A stretch of 64,000 nucleotides of DNA, from NCBI RefSeq assembly GCF_040372805.1, contig NZ_BAABWJ010000011.1, positions 62,001-126,000 on the forward strand, read 5' to 3'. This document shows, piece by piece, positions 45,138-53,697 of the stretch. A program made the translations under genes and the position numbers. The notes beneath the pieces were generated by a model. That model saw only the letters and a list, made by a program, of their open reading frames with translations, was not told where the DNA came from and did not search any database. Origin of the DNA: Pseudoteredinibacter isoporae_A (GTDB lineage Bacteria > Pseudomonadota > Gammaproteobacteria > Pseudomonadales > Cellvibrionaceae). Numbering within the stretch: the stretch's first letter is position 1; every line of letters begins with the position of its first letter.

Positions 45138-45533
45138 ATGTATAAAACGATTATCTGCGCGATTGAAATTGGTCAGGAAGGCAAGGCCGTGCTTTCAAAG
45201 GCACAAGAGGTAGCGAGCAAGTTTGACAGCAAGTTAGTCGTTGTAAATGTCTTGCCTTATTCACTGCTTCCAAAAGATTATCAAAAAGAGCTGAAAGAGA
45301 AAGCAGAGCCCAAATTCAACAAAGTTTTGGCTGAGTTTGATATATCAAAAAAGAACAGCGTACAACGAGTCGGCAAGCCCTATGAGGTTATCTGTGATGT
45401 GGCCGAGAAAAAGCATGCCGATCTGATTATTCTCGGAACCCACTCGAAGACCGGCATCCGTTCCCTGATTGGGTCTACAGCCACAGGCGTTGCAAACAAT
45501 GCGCCCTGTGATGTTTCTTTGGTTCGAATCTAA
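45138..45533 (+). CDS. universal stress protein (UspA family)
   Basis: A 131-residue alpha/beta protein beginning MYKTIICAIEIG with the ATP-binding signature GTHSKTGIRSLIGSTATG near the C terminus (G-2x-G-9x-G-S/T type), so it probably binds ATP. ATG 45138 follows GAAGGTG; the longer frame upstream has no protein character. It may respond to stress or growth arrest; its neighbours are a Crp/Fnr regulator and gltS. Confidence 0.87.
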   Translation: MYKTIICAIEIGQEGKAVLSKAQEVASKFDSKLVVVNVLPYSLLPKDYQKELKEKAEPKFNKVLAEFDISKKNSVQRVGKPYEVICDVAEKKHADLIILGTHSKTGIRSLIGSTATGVANNAPCDVSLVRI

Positions 45534-45693
45534 ATTTTATCGTAGCCGGCAGGGCAGCATTCCTAAAGCCCTGTCTCATATCTGTGGTCACAAGGTCTAA
45601 TTAAAATAATAAGCGAGTTGTCTTCGGCTTACATACGGTGTTTGGTTCAGGAAACAACATAACTCAAGCGACTCAAAACAATGAGATGGGTAA

Positions 45694-46893
45694 ATGAATC
45701 AGTTTGTGGTGGATGACTTTCTAACCTTTACCATCAGTATCCTGGTGTTTTTTGCTGGCGTTCATATCAACAGGCGAGTGGGTTTTCTCCGCAAATACAA
45801 TATTCCTGAGCCGGTAACCGGGGGGCTGATCGCGGCCCTTTTAGCATTGGTGGCATTTGGGCTGACTGATACAGAAATCATCTATCGGTTGGATACCCGG
45901 GATATTTTGCTGGTCTATTTCTTCACGGGAATCGGTTTGAACGCCAAGCTCTCTGATTTAATTTCTGGCGGTAAGCCGCTTTTGATTATGTTGGTGTTAA
46001 CACTTGGTTATATCGTCGTTCAGAACACCGTGGGTATTCTGGGCGCCAAGTTGGTTGGGGCGCCAACACCAATTGGTGTTTTAGCGGGCTCCGCCTCGTT
46101 GATAGGGGGGCATGGTACAACCATTGCTTGGGCACCTGAAGTTGTAGCCATGGGCGTGAAAAACGCTCTAGAGATTGGCGTGGCGTGTGCGACCATCGGG
46201 CTTGTTTTGGCGAGCCTGATAGGCGGCCCCATTGCGCATATTTTGATAAACCGTTATCACCTTAAAGGCGATTCACAGGACACGCCCATAATCGGGGTTC
46301 CTTTTGAAAAAGAGGAATCCAGCACCATTGATCATCTGAATTTGATGGCCGTGTTTTTGACGCTCCACGTCACTATTATTGTGGGGTGGTTCGTTAATCA
46401 AGCTGCGACCGAACTGGGTTTGAAATTACCATTATTCGTCACGTGCCTCTTAGCTGGCATCGTATTATCCAATACCATTCCCACCTTGCTTCCAAAAGTA
46501 CGCTGGCCCGCGAGAACAAAAGCCCTAGCCGTTGTGTCTGATTTTTCTCTTGGGTTATTTTTGGCTATGTCACTTATGAGCATGCAGTTATGGACCATTG
46601 CCGGTTTGGCTGGGCCATTGCTGGTGATTTTGTTAATGCAGACGCTATCTGCCGTTCTGTTTATATTGTTCGTGTTGTTCCCGTTGATGGGGCGTGATTA
46701 TCAAGCCGCAGTCTTAAGTTCCGGGTTTGGCGGTTTTGCATTAGGCGCAACGCCTACAGCCATTGCAAACATGACCGCTGTGACTAAATCGCACGGGCCA
46801 GCGCCATTGGCCTTTATCGTTTTGCCTCTGGTCGCAGCCTTTTTTGTGGACATCACGAACTCATTTGTAATCCGCTTTACTTTATCGTTGTGA
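45694..46893 (+). CDS. gltS: sodium/glutamate symporter
   Basis: The 399-residue protein has about 10-12 membrane helices and GltS signatures: FFAGVHINRRVGFLRKYNIPEPVTGGL, SASLIGGHGTTIAWAPEV and the second-half GFGGFALGATPTAIANMTAV re-entrant loop. It imports glutamate with sodium, consistent with a saline habitat. It is monocistronic and the last core-type gene before the AT-rich island. Confidence 0.92.
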   Translation: MNQFVVDDFLTFTISILVFFAGVHINRRVGFLRKYNIPEPVTGGLIAALLALVAFGLTDTEIIYRLDTRDILLVYFFTGIGLNAKLSDLISGGKPLLIMLVLTLGYIVVQNTVGILGAKLVGAPTPIGVLAGSASLIGGHGTTIAWAPEVVAMGVKNALEIGVACATIGLVLASLIGGPIAHILINRYHLKGDSQDTPIIGVPFEKEESSTIDHLNLMAVFLTLHVTIIVGWFVNQAATELGLKLPLFVTCLLAGIVLSNTIPTLLPKVRWPARTKALAVVSDFSLGLFLAMSLMSMQLWTIAGLAGPLLVILLMQTLSAVLFILFVLFPLMGRDYQAAVLSSGFGGFALGATPTAIANMTAVTKSHGPAPLAFIVLPLVAAFFVDITNSFVIRFTLSL

Positions 46894-47137
46894 ATTTGAG
46901 GTTTGTCATTGGCTTTGTAGTTAAAGCCTGAATGGCACGTGATGATTTTTGTTTAAGGGGAAAATCCTGGTTTTCAAAAATCGTGTCTAGTGCCGGGAAC
47001 TGCATGGTCTAATTGGAACAGTAGGTTAGGTAACAACTTGTACACGAAATTGCACGTATGTACATAGCTAATGTTCGTGAAGTGTTCTTTTTAGTTCTTC
47101 TAATATTGATATTGAGAGCGCCTTTAGCGGGTTTAAC

Positions 47138-47400
47138 TTAGTATCGATATGCTGTGAGACTGATACCCGTTAGCTTGCGTACTGCCCGCTCACTAACGTG
47201 GTGGACCGTGATCATGTGCCTGGAAGCCTGCTGAAGACTGGCGGGCTTCACCACTTTTTTGAGAGAAAATCCTTCATTGCTTCGTTTTCTAATAGTTTTC
47301 CGGCCAGCAATTTCTTTAGTTTGTTGTTCTCAATCTTGGCTCCAGCTTCATGCTTTTTGATGGCCTTGATAATCTGTTCTTCGGCGTAGCGCTTTTTCAT
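47138..47400 (-). mobile_element. remnant of an IS3-family (IS407-type) insertion sequence
   Basis: Minus-strand ATG 47400 opens a 50-residue OrfA ending in MKDFLSKKW at 47248. The start MKKRYAEEQII and this end are typical of IS407-group OrfA, but about 35 residues of the helix-turn-helix middle are missing after HEAGAK. Overlapping it from 47251 is an OrfB N-terminal piece (VSERAVRKLTGISLTAYRY) that stops at 47138, before the DDE domain. The element is thus a double-deleted relic. The 244 bases before it (46894-47137) hold nothing else supported. Confidence 0.72.
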
Positions 47401-47759
47401 AGTGAGGTCTATATCCCGTTAAGTTAATTGGAAATCTCATTCGGGTTATGGTTTTAATTTGAGGTAAAAGGTCAAGTGGTGGCCACTAAATGACAGCATT
47501 TCTTGTCCGTACATACGAAATCGGCTCTGTTTGGATTACTGGTAGAGGTAACTTCCTGCGTGATCTTCATAAGAGCTTGTTTCGTTCCTCATTTCGCATT
47601 ACGCTTAAGTATTGATTCTATGATTTAAGTTATTTTTCAAAAAAGATTATAAACGTTTTTGGGATTTAAATTTGCGTTGTTCTTGATGTTTAAAAGTTTG
47701 TAATACGAACTGATTTGAGTTCGTATTTTGACTGTAAAAATTCTTAACAAGGAAGTTTT
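47401..47759. other. AT-rich leader region of the ParA-like gene
   Basis: 359 bases without a gene. The end carries a 9-bp inverted repeat (listed separately) and an AAGGAAG ribosome binding site for the ParA-like gene. The low GC content contrasts with gltS upstream. Confidence 0.45.
47702..47727 (+). promoter_or_regulatory. inverted repeat, probable operator of the ParA-PIN genes
   Basis: AATACGAAC (47702-47710) and GTTCGTATT (47719-47727) form perfect 9-bp arms around an 8-base centre, 32 bases before the ParA-like start. This geometry suits a dimeric DNA-binding protein. The ParA-like product itself or an unlinked regulator could bind; it could also act as a parS-like site. Confidence 0.5.
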
Positions 47760-48785
47760 ATGAAAATAATTTCTCTTTTTAATCACAAAGGTGGTGTTAG
47801 TAAAACTACCACTGCATTTAATTTGGGTTGGATGTTGGCTGAACAGGGGCATAAAACACTTGTAGTTGATGCTGATCCGCAATGTAACTTGACCGCTCTG
47901 GTTTTAGATTATAATTCGGTGGATGATATTGAAGACTTTTATTCGGAAAATCCAGGTTGCGATATTGCCTCAGGGTTGGATCCAATCATGGCTGGTAGCC
48001 TATCTGGAATCTCCTCGGGAACTCCCAGCCAAACTGACAATGAAAATCTATTTCTGTATTGTGGTAATTTAAAGCTTTCCGAATTTGAAACTCAGATAAG
48101 CGTCGCTCTAACAACTAGTCAAGCTATTCCTGCTATAAGAAATATTCCCGGTAGTATAAATGAGCTTTTGAGAGCAACTGCTGAGAAGCATGATTTTGAA
48201 TATATTATTATAGATATGAGTCCCAGTGTTGGGGCTTTAAATCAATGTTTGTTGATGTCGAGCGACTATTTTATTGTGCCGACATCACCAGATTTTTTCT
48301 GTGCTCAAGCTATAAAATCTTTAGCTAGTGTCGTTCCGAAGTGGAATGATGAGGTTGATCGCTTTAGAGGTGAAGGGATTGATTATAAGTTTCCTCAAAG
48401 GCCTCCGAAGTTTCTTGGTTTTATATCTCAAAGGTATCGACCAAGAGGGGGGGCTCCTGCCAAGTCATTTCAAAGGTGGATCGATGTGATTAAACACACG
48501 GTTAGTGAAGATCTAATACCAGCTCTCCATCCTTTAGGAATGTCTGTTGAACTAGAAGTATTCAGGAGTTGTGTTTCAGGGGATGAACCTTTCAATCTGG
48601 CAAATGTTGCTGACTTTAACTCCTTGATTGCTCAATCTCAAAAGCACAATGTTCCGGTTTTTGCTTTGGCGGATGAACAGTTGGAGCAAAGCGGTGTAAT
48701 TTTGGAGAAGATGATGGGTAATAGGGAAAACTTTAGAGCAGTTTTTGCTACGCTCGCGTCAGATATCCATAGTTTGACGGAATGA
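47760..48785 (+). CDS. ParA/Soj-like P-loop ATPase
   Basis: The 341-residue protein has a deviant Walker A of ParA type with an atypical Ser (HKGGVSKTTTAFNLG), a Walker A' region VVDADPQCNLTAL, and YIIIDMSPSVGALNQ as the Walker B. These mark a MinD/ParA ATPase. The C-terminal third (from about residue 200) is longer than in chromosomal Soj. There is no ParB next to it; instead a PIN-domain gene follows 61 bases downstream. This argues against simple chromosome partition and for a sensor or regulator role in a two-gene island system. Confidence 0.8.
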   Translation: MKIISLFNHKGGVSKTTTAFNLGWMLAEQGHKTLVVDADPQCNLTALVLDYNSVDDIEDFYSENPGCDIASGLDPIMAGSLSGISSGTPSQTDNENLFLYCGNLKLSEFETQISVALTTSQAIPAIRNIPGSINELLRATAEKHDFEYIIIDMSPSVGALNQCLLMSSDYFIVPTSPDFFCAQAIKSLASVVPKWNDEVDRFRGEGIDYKFPQRPPKFLGFISQRYRPRGGAPAKSFQRWIDVIKHTVSEDLIPALHPLGMSVELEVFRSCVSGDEPFNLANVADFNSLIAQSQKHNVPVFALADEQLEQSGVILEKMMGNRENFRAVFATLASDIHSLTE

Positions 48786-48846
48786 GTTTCTCTTTGGAAT
48801 TTTGACAAGCCGACTAAATCATTAGTCTTAACTAGGGGCAGTTCAA

Positions 48847-49281
48847 GTGGGTAAAGTCATATTAGATACAAATGTCTACGATAAAATTTATGCAGATACT
48901 GTCATCTTGAATACCCTGGTTGGTCTAGTAGATTCAGGAAAAATCGAAGTGCTCGCCCCGAGGGTGGTAAGGGATGAATTGGAAGCTGGCCCCTTTGGTT
49001 GTGTTCCGAATGATTTTGATGTCACTCATGTCCCCGATGGCGTGGCAATCGCTAGCCTCGCTGTTCCGGACGATTGTGTTGTGAGTGATGGTGTTGAGTA
49101 TTATCAACATAAAGGGAATTCTAACAAATCTAAGGATGCGATTATTTCTCACACGGCACTTCATTTCGCAGATATTCTTGTGACAGAAGATAAGAAGTTT
49201 AGGAAGAGGATAGCTAAAGTGGATTCTGGTTTTAGGGCTATGACTTATTCTGACTTTTGTCATTATTTACATGGTCTATGA
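48847..49281 (+). CDS. PIN-domain nuclease
   Basis: The 144-residue protein begins VILDTNVYDKI and has the acidic PIN residues Asp7, Glu44 (VVRDELEAG), Asp97 (KSKDAIISHTAL) and Asp115 (ILVTEDKKF), so the metal site for RNA cleavage appears complete. The start is GTG 48847 with GGGGCAG upstream. PIN proteins are usually toxins of VapBC systems, but no VapB-like antitoxin is present; the partner is a ParA-like ATPase. It is probably co-transcribed with that gene. Confidence 0.78.
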   Translation: MGKVILDTNVYDKIYADTVILNTLVGLVDSGKIEVLAPRVVRDELEAGPFGCVPNDFDVTHVPDGVAIASLAVPDDCVVSDGVEYYQHKGNSNKSKDAIISHTALHFADILVTEDKKFRKRIAKVDSGFRAMTYSDFCHYLHGL

Positions 49282-49315
49282 TAAAAGCTTTATGTGTTTA
49301 AGAAGTAAGACTTAA

Positions 49316-49723
49316 ATGGAAGCAATATTTGACAACAGTGGGGTCGTGGTTGGTTAAATGGAAATACCATTTTAGATATACAAAATCAATGTGTGGAATT
49401 TATCAATAACGGTAATGTGTTTACTTGCCAAGGAGAGTATCTGGGTGTTCTAGATTGTGGGGTTTTTTCGTGATAAGCAGGGCCATTGTGTTACCTTCTT
49501 GAAGGGCGCGCAAGGTGGTCCAATTCCGCTTGTTCCAGCGATCCTGCCAATTGCCCCCATTGGCAGTTTTCAATGGAGCAATGAATCGTGGGAACAGTTT
49601 TATACGCATAAAGATATTATAAGCTATATAAGTCGCCACAAGTTCTCTAGAAATCCAGCAGTCATGGGTACTTTCGAGCTACCTTATGGAGGGAAGTTAT
49701 TCTCCAAACGGATAATGATTTGA
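49316..49723 (+). pseudogene. frameshifted small protein with proline-rich middle
   Basis: Three frames in series give a continuous protein-like reading: MEAIFDNSGVV from ATG 49316, NTILDIQNQCVEFINNGNVF from about 49355, and DKQGHCVTFLKGAQGGPIPL from about 49463 to the stop at 49723. The repeated short beta units, then a Pro-rich stretch and WSNESWEQF, resemble small conserved proteins of unknown function found across Proteobacteria. At least two single-base shifts are needed, so it is a pseudogene. Confidence 0.4.
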
Positions 49724-50190
49724 TTGTTGGCAAATATCCTTAATTTCGTTGTAACTAATCGACTACACTAAGGTCGTGAGGTTTGGGAGTGTCGGTATAT
49801 CCTAATAATGCTATTCCATTAAACGTCAGTATTGGTTTAATTTTCACATCGTGTTTGGATTTTATGTATTTTGTAGTTCCGTAGTATGGTTTCTCAAAAT
49901 ATCTATTCTCTGAATATGTTTTAGTAGCCTATCTGATTTTCAGTTTCTTCGTACAGCCCCTCGAAATTCGTATAATTGTTTAGCCATGTCGCCACTATTT
50001 TTTTGCAAACACTAACTTCTTGTGTTCGATGTGACCTTTCCTCTGCATTAGTACCATTCGCAGGATGAGATTTTCATAAGTTGGGGGGCAGTTGTAGTGC
50101 CACTTGCTAGTTGAGTTCGGCAGGCTCTTGAGTGGGCCCTTAGTCAGAAGCTGAGAAACTAACTTTCGATAAATTTATAGCGGGTAGGGT
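49724..50190. other. degenerate AT-rich DNA before integrase remnant
   Basis: 467 bases with no supportable frame. It probably includes the lost 5' part of the integrase gene. Confidence 0.4.
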
Positions 50191-50443
50191 TATATTTCTG
50201 AAACTAAGAATGGAAAGGTTAGGCATATTCCTATCGATGAAAAGTTATTTAAGTCTCTGAGGGGGCGTAAAAATACCGTCAGGATAGGGTGTTTTTAACT
50301 GTCTTTCGGCTTGTAGTGCTGCTGTAAGTCGTGCCAAGATAGATTTTCCTAAAGGGGAAGTGGCCTACGTGCTTCGTCATACGTTTGCAAGCCCTTTCAT
50401 TATGAATGGCGGTTTGGCCCTCTGTCGAAGGCCTGATTGTTGA
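50191..50443 (+). pseudogene. tyrosine recombinase (phage-type integrase) remnant
   Basis: Two frames read as the C-terminal half of a phage-type integrase: YISETKNGKVRHIPIDEKLF (active-site beta sheet) at 50191-50298, then PKGEVAYVLRHTFASPFIMN (RHxxAS active-site motif) up to TGA 50441-50443. Internal stops, a frameshift and the loss of the N terminus and final Tyr show it is dead. It lies 8 bases from the end of the convergent KAP gene and about 1.5 kb from tRNA-Phe, a common island insertion site. Confidence 0.7.
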
Positions 50444-50451
50444 TTGCTTAA

Positions 50452-51801
50452 TTATTTTTGGTTGAAAAGAGACATGGTGTTGAAAGTCTCGAGTACTAAG
50501 TTGGTTGGGTCTATGGCCAATTCTTCTTCGAAAAAATCACGGTACAATTTTATTTTTTCTTGGTCTAAACTGTATTTTACTGTCTTATCTTCTATAGCGG
50601 CAAGTGCTGATTTGAGACCTCCAGGAGTTGAAACGCAAGTGTTTAAGAGGTCGTAGGCTTTGTTCAGTTGGTCTAAGTGTTTGGGTCTTTTATTTTCCCT
50701 GTGGTGGATGCATTTTCCTATTTCATTTATAACTGAGCTTGCAATACTATCTTTTGTCTCTGGTTTGGCCATGTTTTTGTTGATTGTAAAAATAAATAGA
50801 GTGCATAAAATTATTTCAGTATTAATGTTGGTTTTGAAATAGTTCTTTCTATTCATGCTTATTAGCACATTAATATTTTTAACTAGTCGCTCGGCTGTCC
50901 TAAGTGATATTCCATGAAGTGATATTAGATCGGCGAGAATTTGGATTTTTTCTTCATTAAGTGGGGTTGTTTCTAGATCCCTTGCAATTTCGTTGGTTTC
51001 CCTTTCTATTATCTTGGCTATATATCTAAAGGTCGAATGCTCTTCGCCAGAATGGGTGGGGAGTGAAGTTGAGTGTTTGATAAATTTTTCGAGATAAATA
51101 TCGCTATTTATGTCGCCATAATTTTTTTTGATGATCGCTTTGAGTTGCTCTAAACTTCCTATTAGTACAAATTCCATTTCAGGGATGTCGAAGATGTGTT
51201 TTATAGATTCTAAGACCGAAAGGGCATAATCGGGCCTGCATCTGTCTAGTTCGTCGAGTATTATAATTATTTTTTTTGCTTCTGCTTGAGCTAGTTCGGA
51301 TAGGATTTTTTTTAGAGAAGCGGATTCCTCTTCGACTCTTTCCTGTTGGGATAATATATCTTTGATATATTTATCTCCTTCTTCCTCCAAGTCCTCTTCT
51401 AGGTGTTTGCCAAATTCTTCAGCATTTATTTTGAGCACAGTTTTCAACGCAGCACTTGCTGATACCTGTACTAATGTTTTAGCGACGTTAGATATTTTAT
51501 TGAGAATTTTCTTCTTGTATTCTGGTTTTCCATGAGACAATAGTTCTATTGTTTTGGACAGGATTGTTAACCTAGCTGTGTTTAAATGATCGTGCTCAAA
51601 GCAGTCAATATAGATCGATAGGACTTTTGTGGAGTGCTTGTTCTCTAGTTCCTCTTTTAGAAGTTGTGCAAAAAAACTTTTCCCTGAACCCCAGTGTCCA
51701 TCGATTAAAAGAGGGAATATGTCTAATTTGGTGGTTAGTGCATTGGCAATTTTTTCGGCTACGACATGCCTATCGAGAAGGTCCATTTCCTGGTGTTTCA
51801 A
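50452..51801 (-). CDS. KAP-family P-loop NTPase
   Basis: The 449-residue protein has Walker A GHWGSGKS (residues 35-42) and Walker B with downstream conserved acids KKIIIILDELDRCRPDYALSVLESIKHIFD-type, the signature of KAP NTPases (PifA/Kidins220 group). A helical insert around residues 100-170 lies between the motifs, but no strong membrane pair is evident. Bacterial KAP proteins are enriched in phage-exclusion and island loci. The start is TTG 51801 with AAAGGA eight bases upstream. It is AT-rich, stands alone beside tRNA-Phe, and is intact. Confidence 0.82.
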   Translation of the reverse strand: MKHQEMDLLDRHVVAEKIANALTTKLDIFPLLIDGHWGSGKSFFAQLLKEELENKHSTKVLSIYIDCFEHDHLNTARLTILSKTIELLSHGKPEYKKKILNKISNVAKTLVQVSASAALKTVLKINAEEFGKHLEEDLEEEGDKYIKDILSQQERVEEESASLKKILSELAQAEAKKIIIILDELDRCRPDYALSVLESIKHIFDIPEMEFVLIGSLEQLKAIIKKNYGDINSDIYLEKFIKHSTSLPTHSGEEHSTFRYIAKIIERETNEIARDLETTPLNEEKIQILADLISLHGISLRTAERLVKNINVLISMNRKNYFKTNINTEIILCTLFIFTINKNMAKPETKDSIASSVINEIGKCIHHRENKRPKHLDQLNKAYDLLNTCVSTPGGLKSALAAIEDKTVKYSLDQEKIKLYRDFFEEELAIDPTNLVLETFNTMSLFNQK

Positions 51802-51883
51802 TTTGTAGATCCTTTACATGTTTTTGATGGTAGGACGTTTGTGGGACATATTTTTAAATAAAGTGGGGATTTTGTCGAGGCAC

Positions 51884-51914
51884 AAAAAAGCCAGGACAAA
51901 TGCCTGGCTTTTTA
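51884..51914 (-). terminator. terminator of the tRNA-Phe gene
   Basis: AAAAAGCCAGG (51885-51895) pairs with CCTGGCTTTTT (51903-51913). Read on the minus strand it ends in a T-run 28 bases after the tRNA 3' end. Confidence 0.8.
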
Positions 51915-51941
51915 AGGTGCTGATTACACAGCAATTGTATA

Positions 51942-52017
51942 TGGTGCCCGGAGGCGGAATCGAACCACCGACACGGGGATTTTCAATCCCCTGCTCTACC
52001 GACTGAGCTATCCGGGC
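51942..52017 (-). tRNA. tRNA-Phe (GAA)
   Basis: The 76-base gene reads, on the minus strand, GCCCGGATAGCTCAGTCGG at its 5' end, with anticodon GAA in a GATTGAAAATC loop, T-arm GGTTCGATTCC and an encoded CCA. The acceptor arms pair (GCCCGGA/TCCGGGC). It borders the AT-rich island on the right. Confidence 0.97.
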
Positions 52018-52051
52018 AACTATTACGGGTTGCTCCCGTAAAGAGGCGCGT

Positions 52052-52080
52052 ATTAAACCTGTTCATTGGCTTGGAGTCAA
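52052..52080 (-). promoter_or_regulatory. sigma-70 promoter of tRNA-Phe
   Basis: On the minus strand TTGACT (52080-52075) and TTTAAT (52057-52052) are 17 bases apart, followed by an ACGCGCC GC-rich discriminator as in stringently controlled tRNA promoters. Confidence 0.7.
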
Positions 52081-52140
52081 GGGTTTATTCAAGCCTTTCT
52101 TTTTGTTGGCTTTTTTGCCTAATTTTTGTGCTTTTGGGGC

Positions 52141-52413
52141 TTATTCGGAAGGGGGCACGTAGCCTTCGATATCGTCCACTTCTTCGCCGCTGAAGAACTT
52201 GTCCATTTGCTCCATGAGATAGCTGCGGGCGGTCATGTCCATCATGTTCAGGCGCTTTTCATTGATCAACATGGTTTGGTGTTGCATCCACTCCTGCCAC
52301 GCTTGCTTGGAAACGTTTTCGTACAGGTCCTGACCTTTGGGGCCGGGATAGGGTGGCTGGTCTAGGCCTTCCAGTTCTTTTTTGTGTTTGCGGCAGAAAA
52401 CCATACGGCTCAT
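52141..52413 (-). CDS. yggX: Fe(2+)-trafficking protein
   Basis: A 90-residue protein starting MSRMVFCRKHKKELEGLDQPPYPG, the YggX signature with the redox-active Cys7, followed by WQEWMQHQTMLINEKRLN. It protects Fe-S clusters from oxidation. It lies downstream of mutY, the usual order in gammaproteobacteria; MutY itself has a 4Fe-4S cluster. Confidence 0.95.
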   Translation of the reverse strand: MSRMVFCRKHKKELEGLDQPPYPGPKGQDLYENVSKQAWQEWMQHQTMLINEKRLNMMDMTARSYLMEQMDKFFSGEEVDDIEGYVPPSE

Positions 52414-52484
52414 GGCGATATCCTTCTATTTAAGGGAGGGGGATTTTACCTCCCTTGTTGGCGTTTGCCCATATTGGTGGCGGC

Positions 52485-53561
52485 TTATAAAAGCTTCTGT
52501 TGCAGCTCGGCCACGGTTTGCAGCAGTTTGACCACCGGTGCGGCCAGACCCAGCTCGCCGGGTTCGGCCGGGTTCACCCATTGCTGTTTGCGTTCAGCCA
52601 CCGTGTTGCCGGGGTTAACCTGTACCAGCACTGGGGTGATATCCAAGTGGTAGTGGCTGAAGGTGTGACGGTAGCTGTCCCAGCGTTCTGTGGCAGGTTC
52701 GTCTTTGCTGAGCTGCTGTTCAAGGCAATGCTGGCTGATGTCGGCACCGCTCTCTAATTCGGGCAGGCACCAGAGGCCGCCCCATATGCCTTGGCTGGGA
52801 CGTTGCTGTAAGAGTATATCTCCCGCCGGGTTTTGCAGTATGAGCATTTGGCAGCTGCGCACGGGTTTTTCTTTTTTGGGTTTTTTGCCGGGGTAGTCCT
52901 GGGGGTTGCCTTGGCCGCGAGCTTGGCAGCTGTCTTCCAGTGGGCAGGCATTGCACAAGGGCTTTGTGCGTTTGCAGACGGTTGCGCCTAAATCCATCAT
53001 CACCTGGGTGTATTCGGGGTTGCGCGTATTCGGGGTGTAGTGCTCGGCAATTTCCCACAGTGCTTGTTGCACTTTGTTGTTGCCGGGCCAGCCCTCCACA
53101 GCGTGCAGCCGGGCCAGTACGCGTTTTACATTGCCGTCTAAAATCGCCGCTGGCTTGCCAAAGGCAATGGAAGCAATGGCGCCGGCAGTGGAGCGGCCAA
53201 TGCCAGGCAGTTGTTCTAAGGCTTCGACGGTGTTGGGGAATTCCCCTTGATGTTGTTCGCAAACCGTTTGGGCACATTTATAGAGATTGCGGGCTCGGGC
53301 GTAGTAGCCGAGCCCGGTCCATAAATGCAGCACTTCGTTGATATCGGCCTTGGCCAGGCTTTGTACATCGGGGAATTTCTGGGTAAAGGTCTCGAAATAA
53401 GGAATCACGGTGGCAACTTGGGTTTGTTGCAGCATGATCTCGGAAAGCCATACCCGGTAAGGGTTAATGTTCTGTTGCCAGGGAAGCTCTTTACGGCCGT
53501 GTTCGTCGTACCAGGCGAGTACTAATTTGGCGAAGAGTTTGGGGTCCATTAATTTGGACAT
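52485..53561 (-). CDS. mutY: A/G-specific adenine glycosylase
   Basis: It removes adenine mispaired with 8-oxoguanine. Visible are Glu41 in WLSEIMLQQTQV, the helix-hairpin-helix LPGIGRSTAGAIA, catalytic Asp142 (LDGNVKRVLAR), the 4Fe-4S cysteines 196, 203, 206 and 212 (C-x6-C-x2-C-x5-C), and a C-terminal Nudix-like domain (QRPSQGIWGGLWCLPE). The length of 358 is normal. It precedes yggX on the same strand. Confidence 0.95.
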   Translation of the reverse strand: MSKLMDPKLFAKLVLAWYDEHGRKELPWQQNINPYRVWLSEIMLQQTQVATVIPYFETFTQKFPDVQSLAKADINEVLHLWTGLGYYARARNLYKCAQTVCEQHQGEFPNTVEALEQLPGIGRSTAGAIASIAFGKPAAILDGNVKRVLARLHAVEGWPGNNKVQQALWEIAEHYTPNTRNPEYTQVMMDLGATVCKRTKPLCNACPLEDSCQARGQGNPQDYPGKKPKKEKPVRSCQMLILQNPAGDILLQQRPSQGIWGGLWCLPELESGADISQHCLEQQLSKDEPATERWDSYRHTFSHYHLDITPVLVQVNPGNTVAERKQQWVNPAEPGELGLAAPVVKLLQTVAELQQKLL

Positions 53562-53644
53562 AAAATCATCAGTCTAATCAGTTGTTTATCGTGTTTGCTA
53601 GTGTACCTGTCTCGTCACTTGATTGTCCTCATTGCATTGCTGAA

Positions 53645-53659
53645 TAGTAATCTCTATCA
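53645..53659 (+). promoter_or_regulatory. weak Fur-box-like site
   Basis: TAGTAAT-C-TCTATCA matches the Fur 7-1-7 consensus TGATAAT-n-ATTATCA only in part (about 10 of 14 when read on the opposite strand). It lies about 40-50 bases before the iron-binding lipoprotein gene, where a Fur site would be expected. Confidence 0.3.
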
Positions 53660-53697
53660 TTTGCATCTTTCTAATATCCCCGATATATGAGGTTGGC

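Noticed and set aside
47198..47389. 63-residue plus-strand frame
   Set aside because: It is the antisense reading of the IS3-family OrfA remnant.
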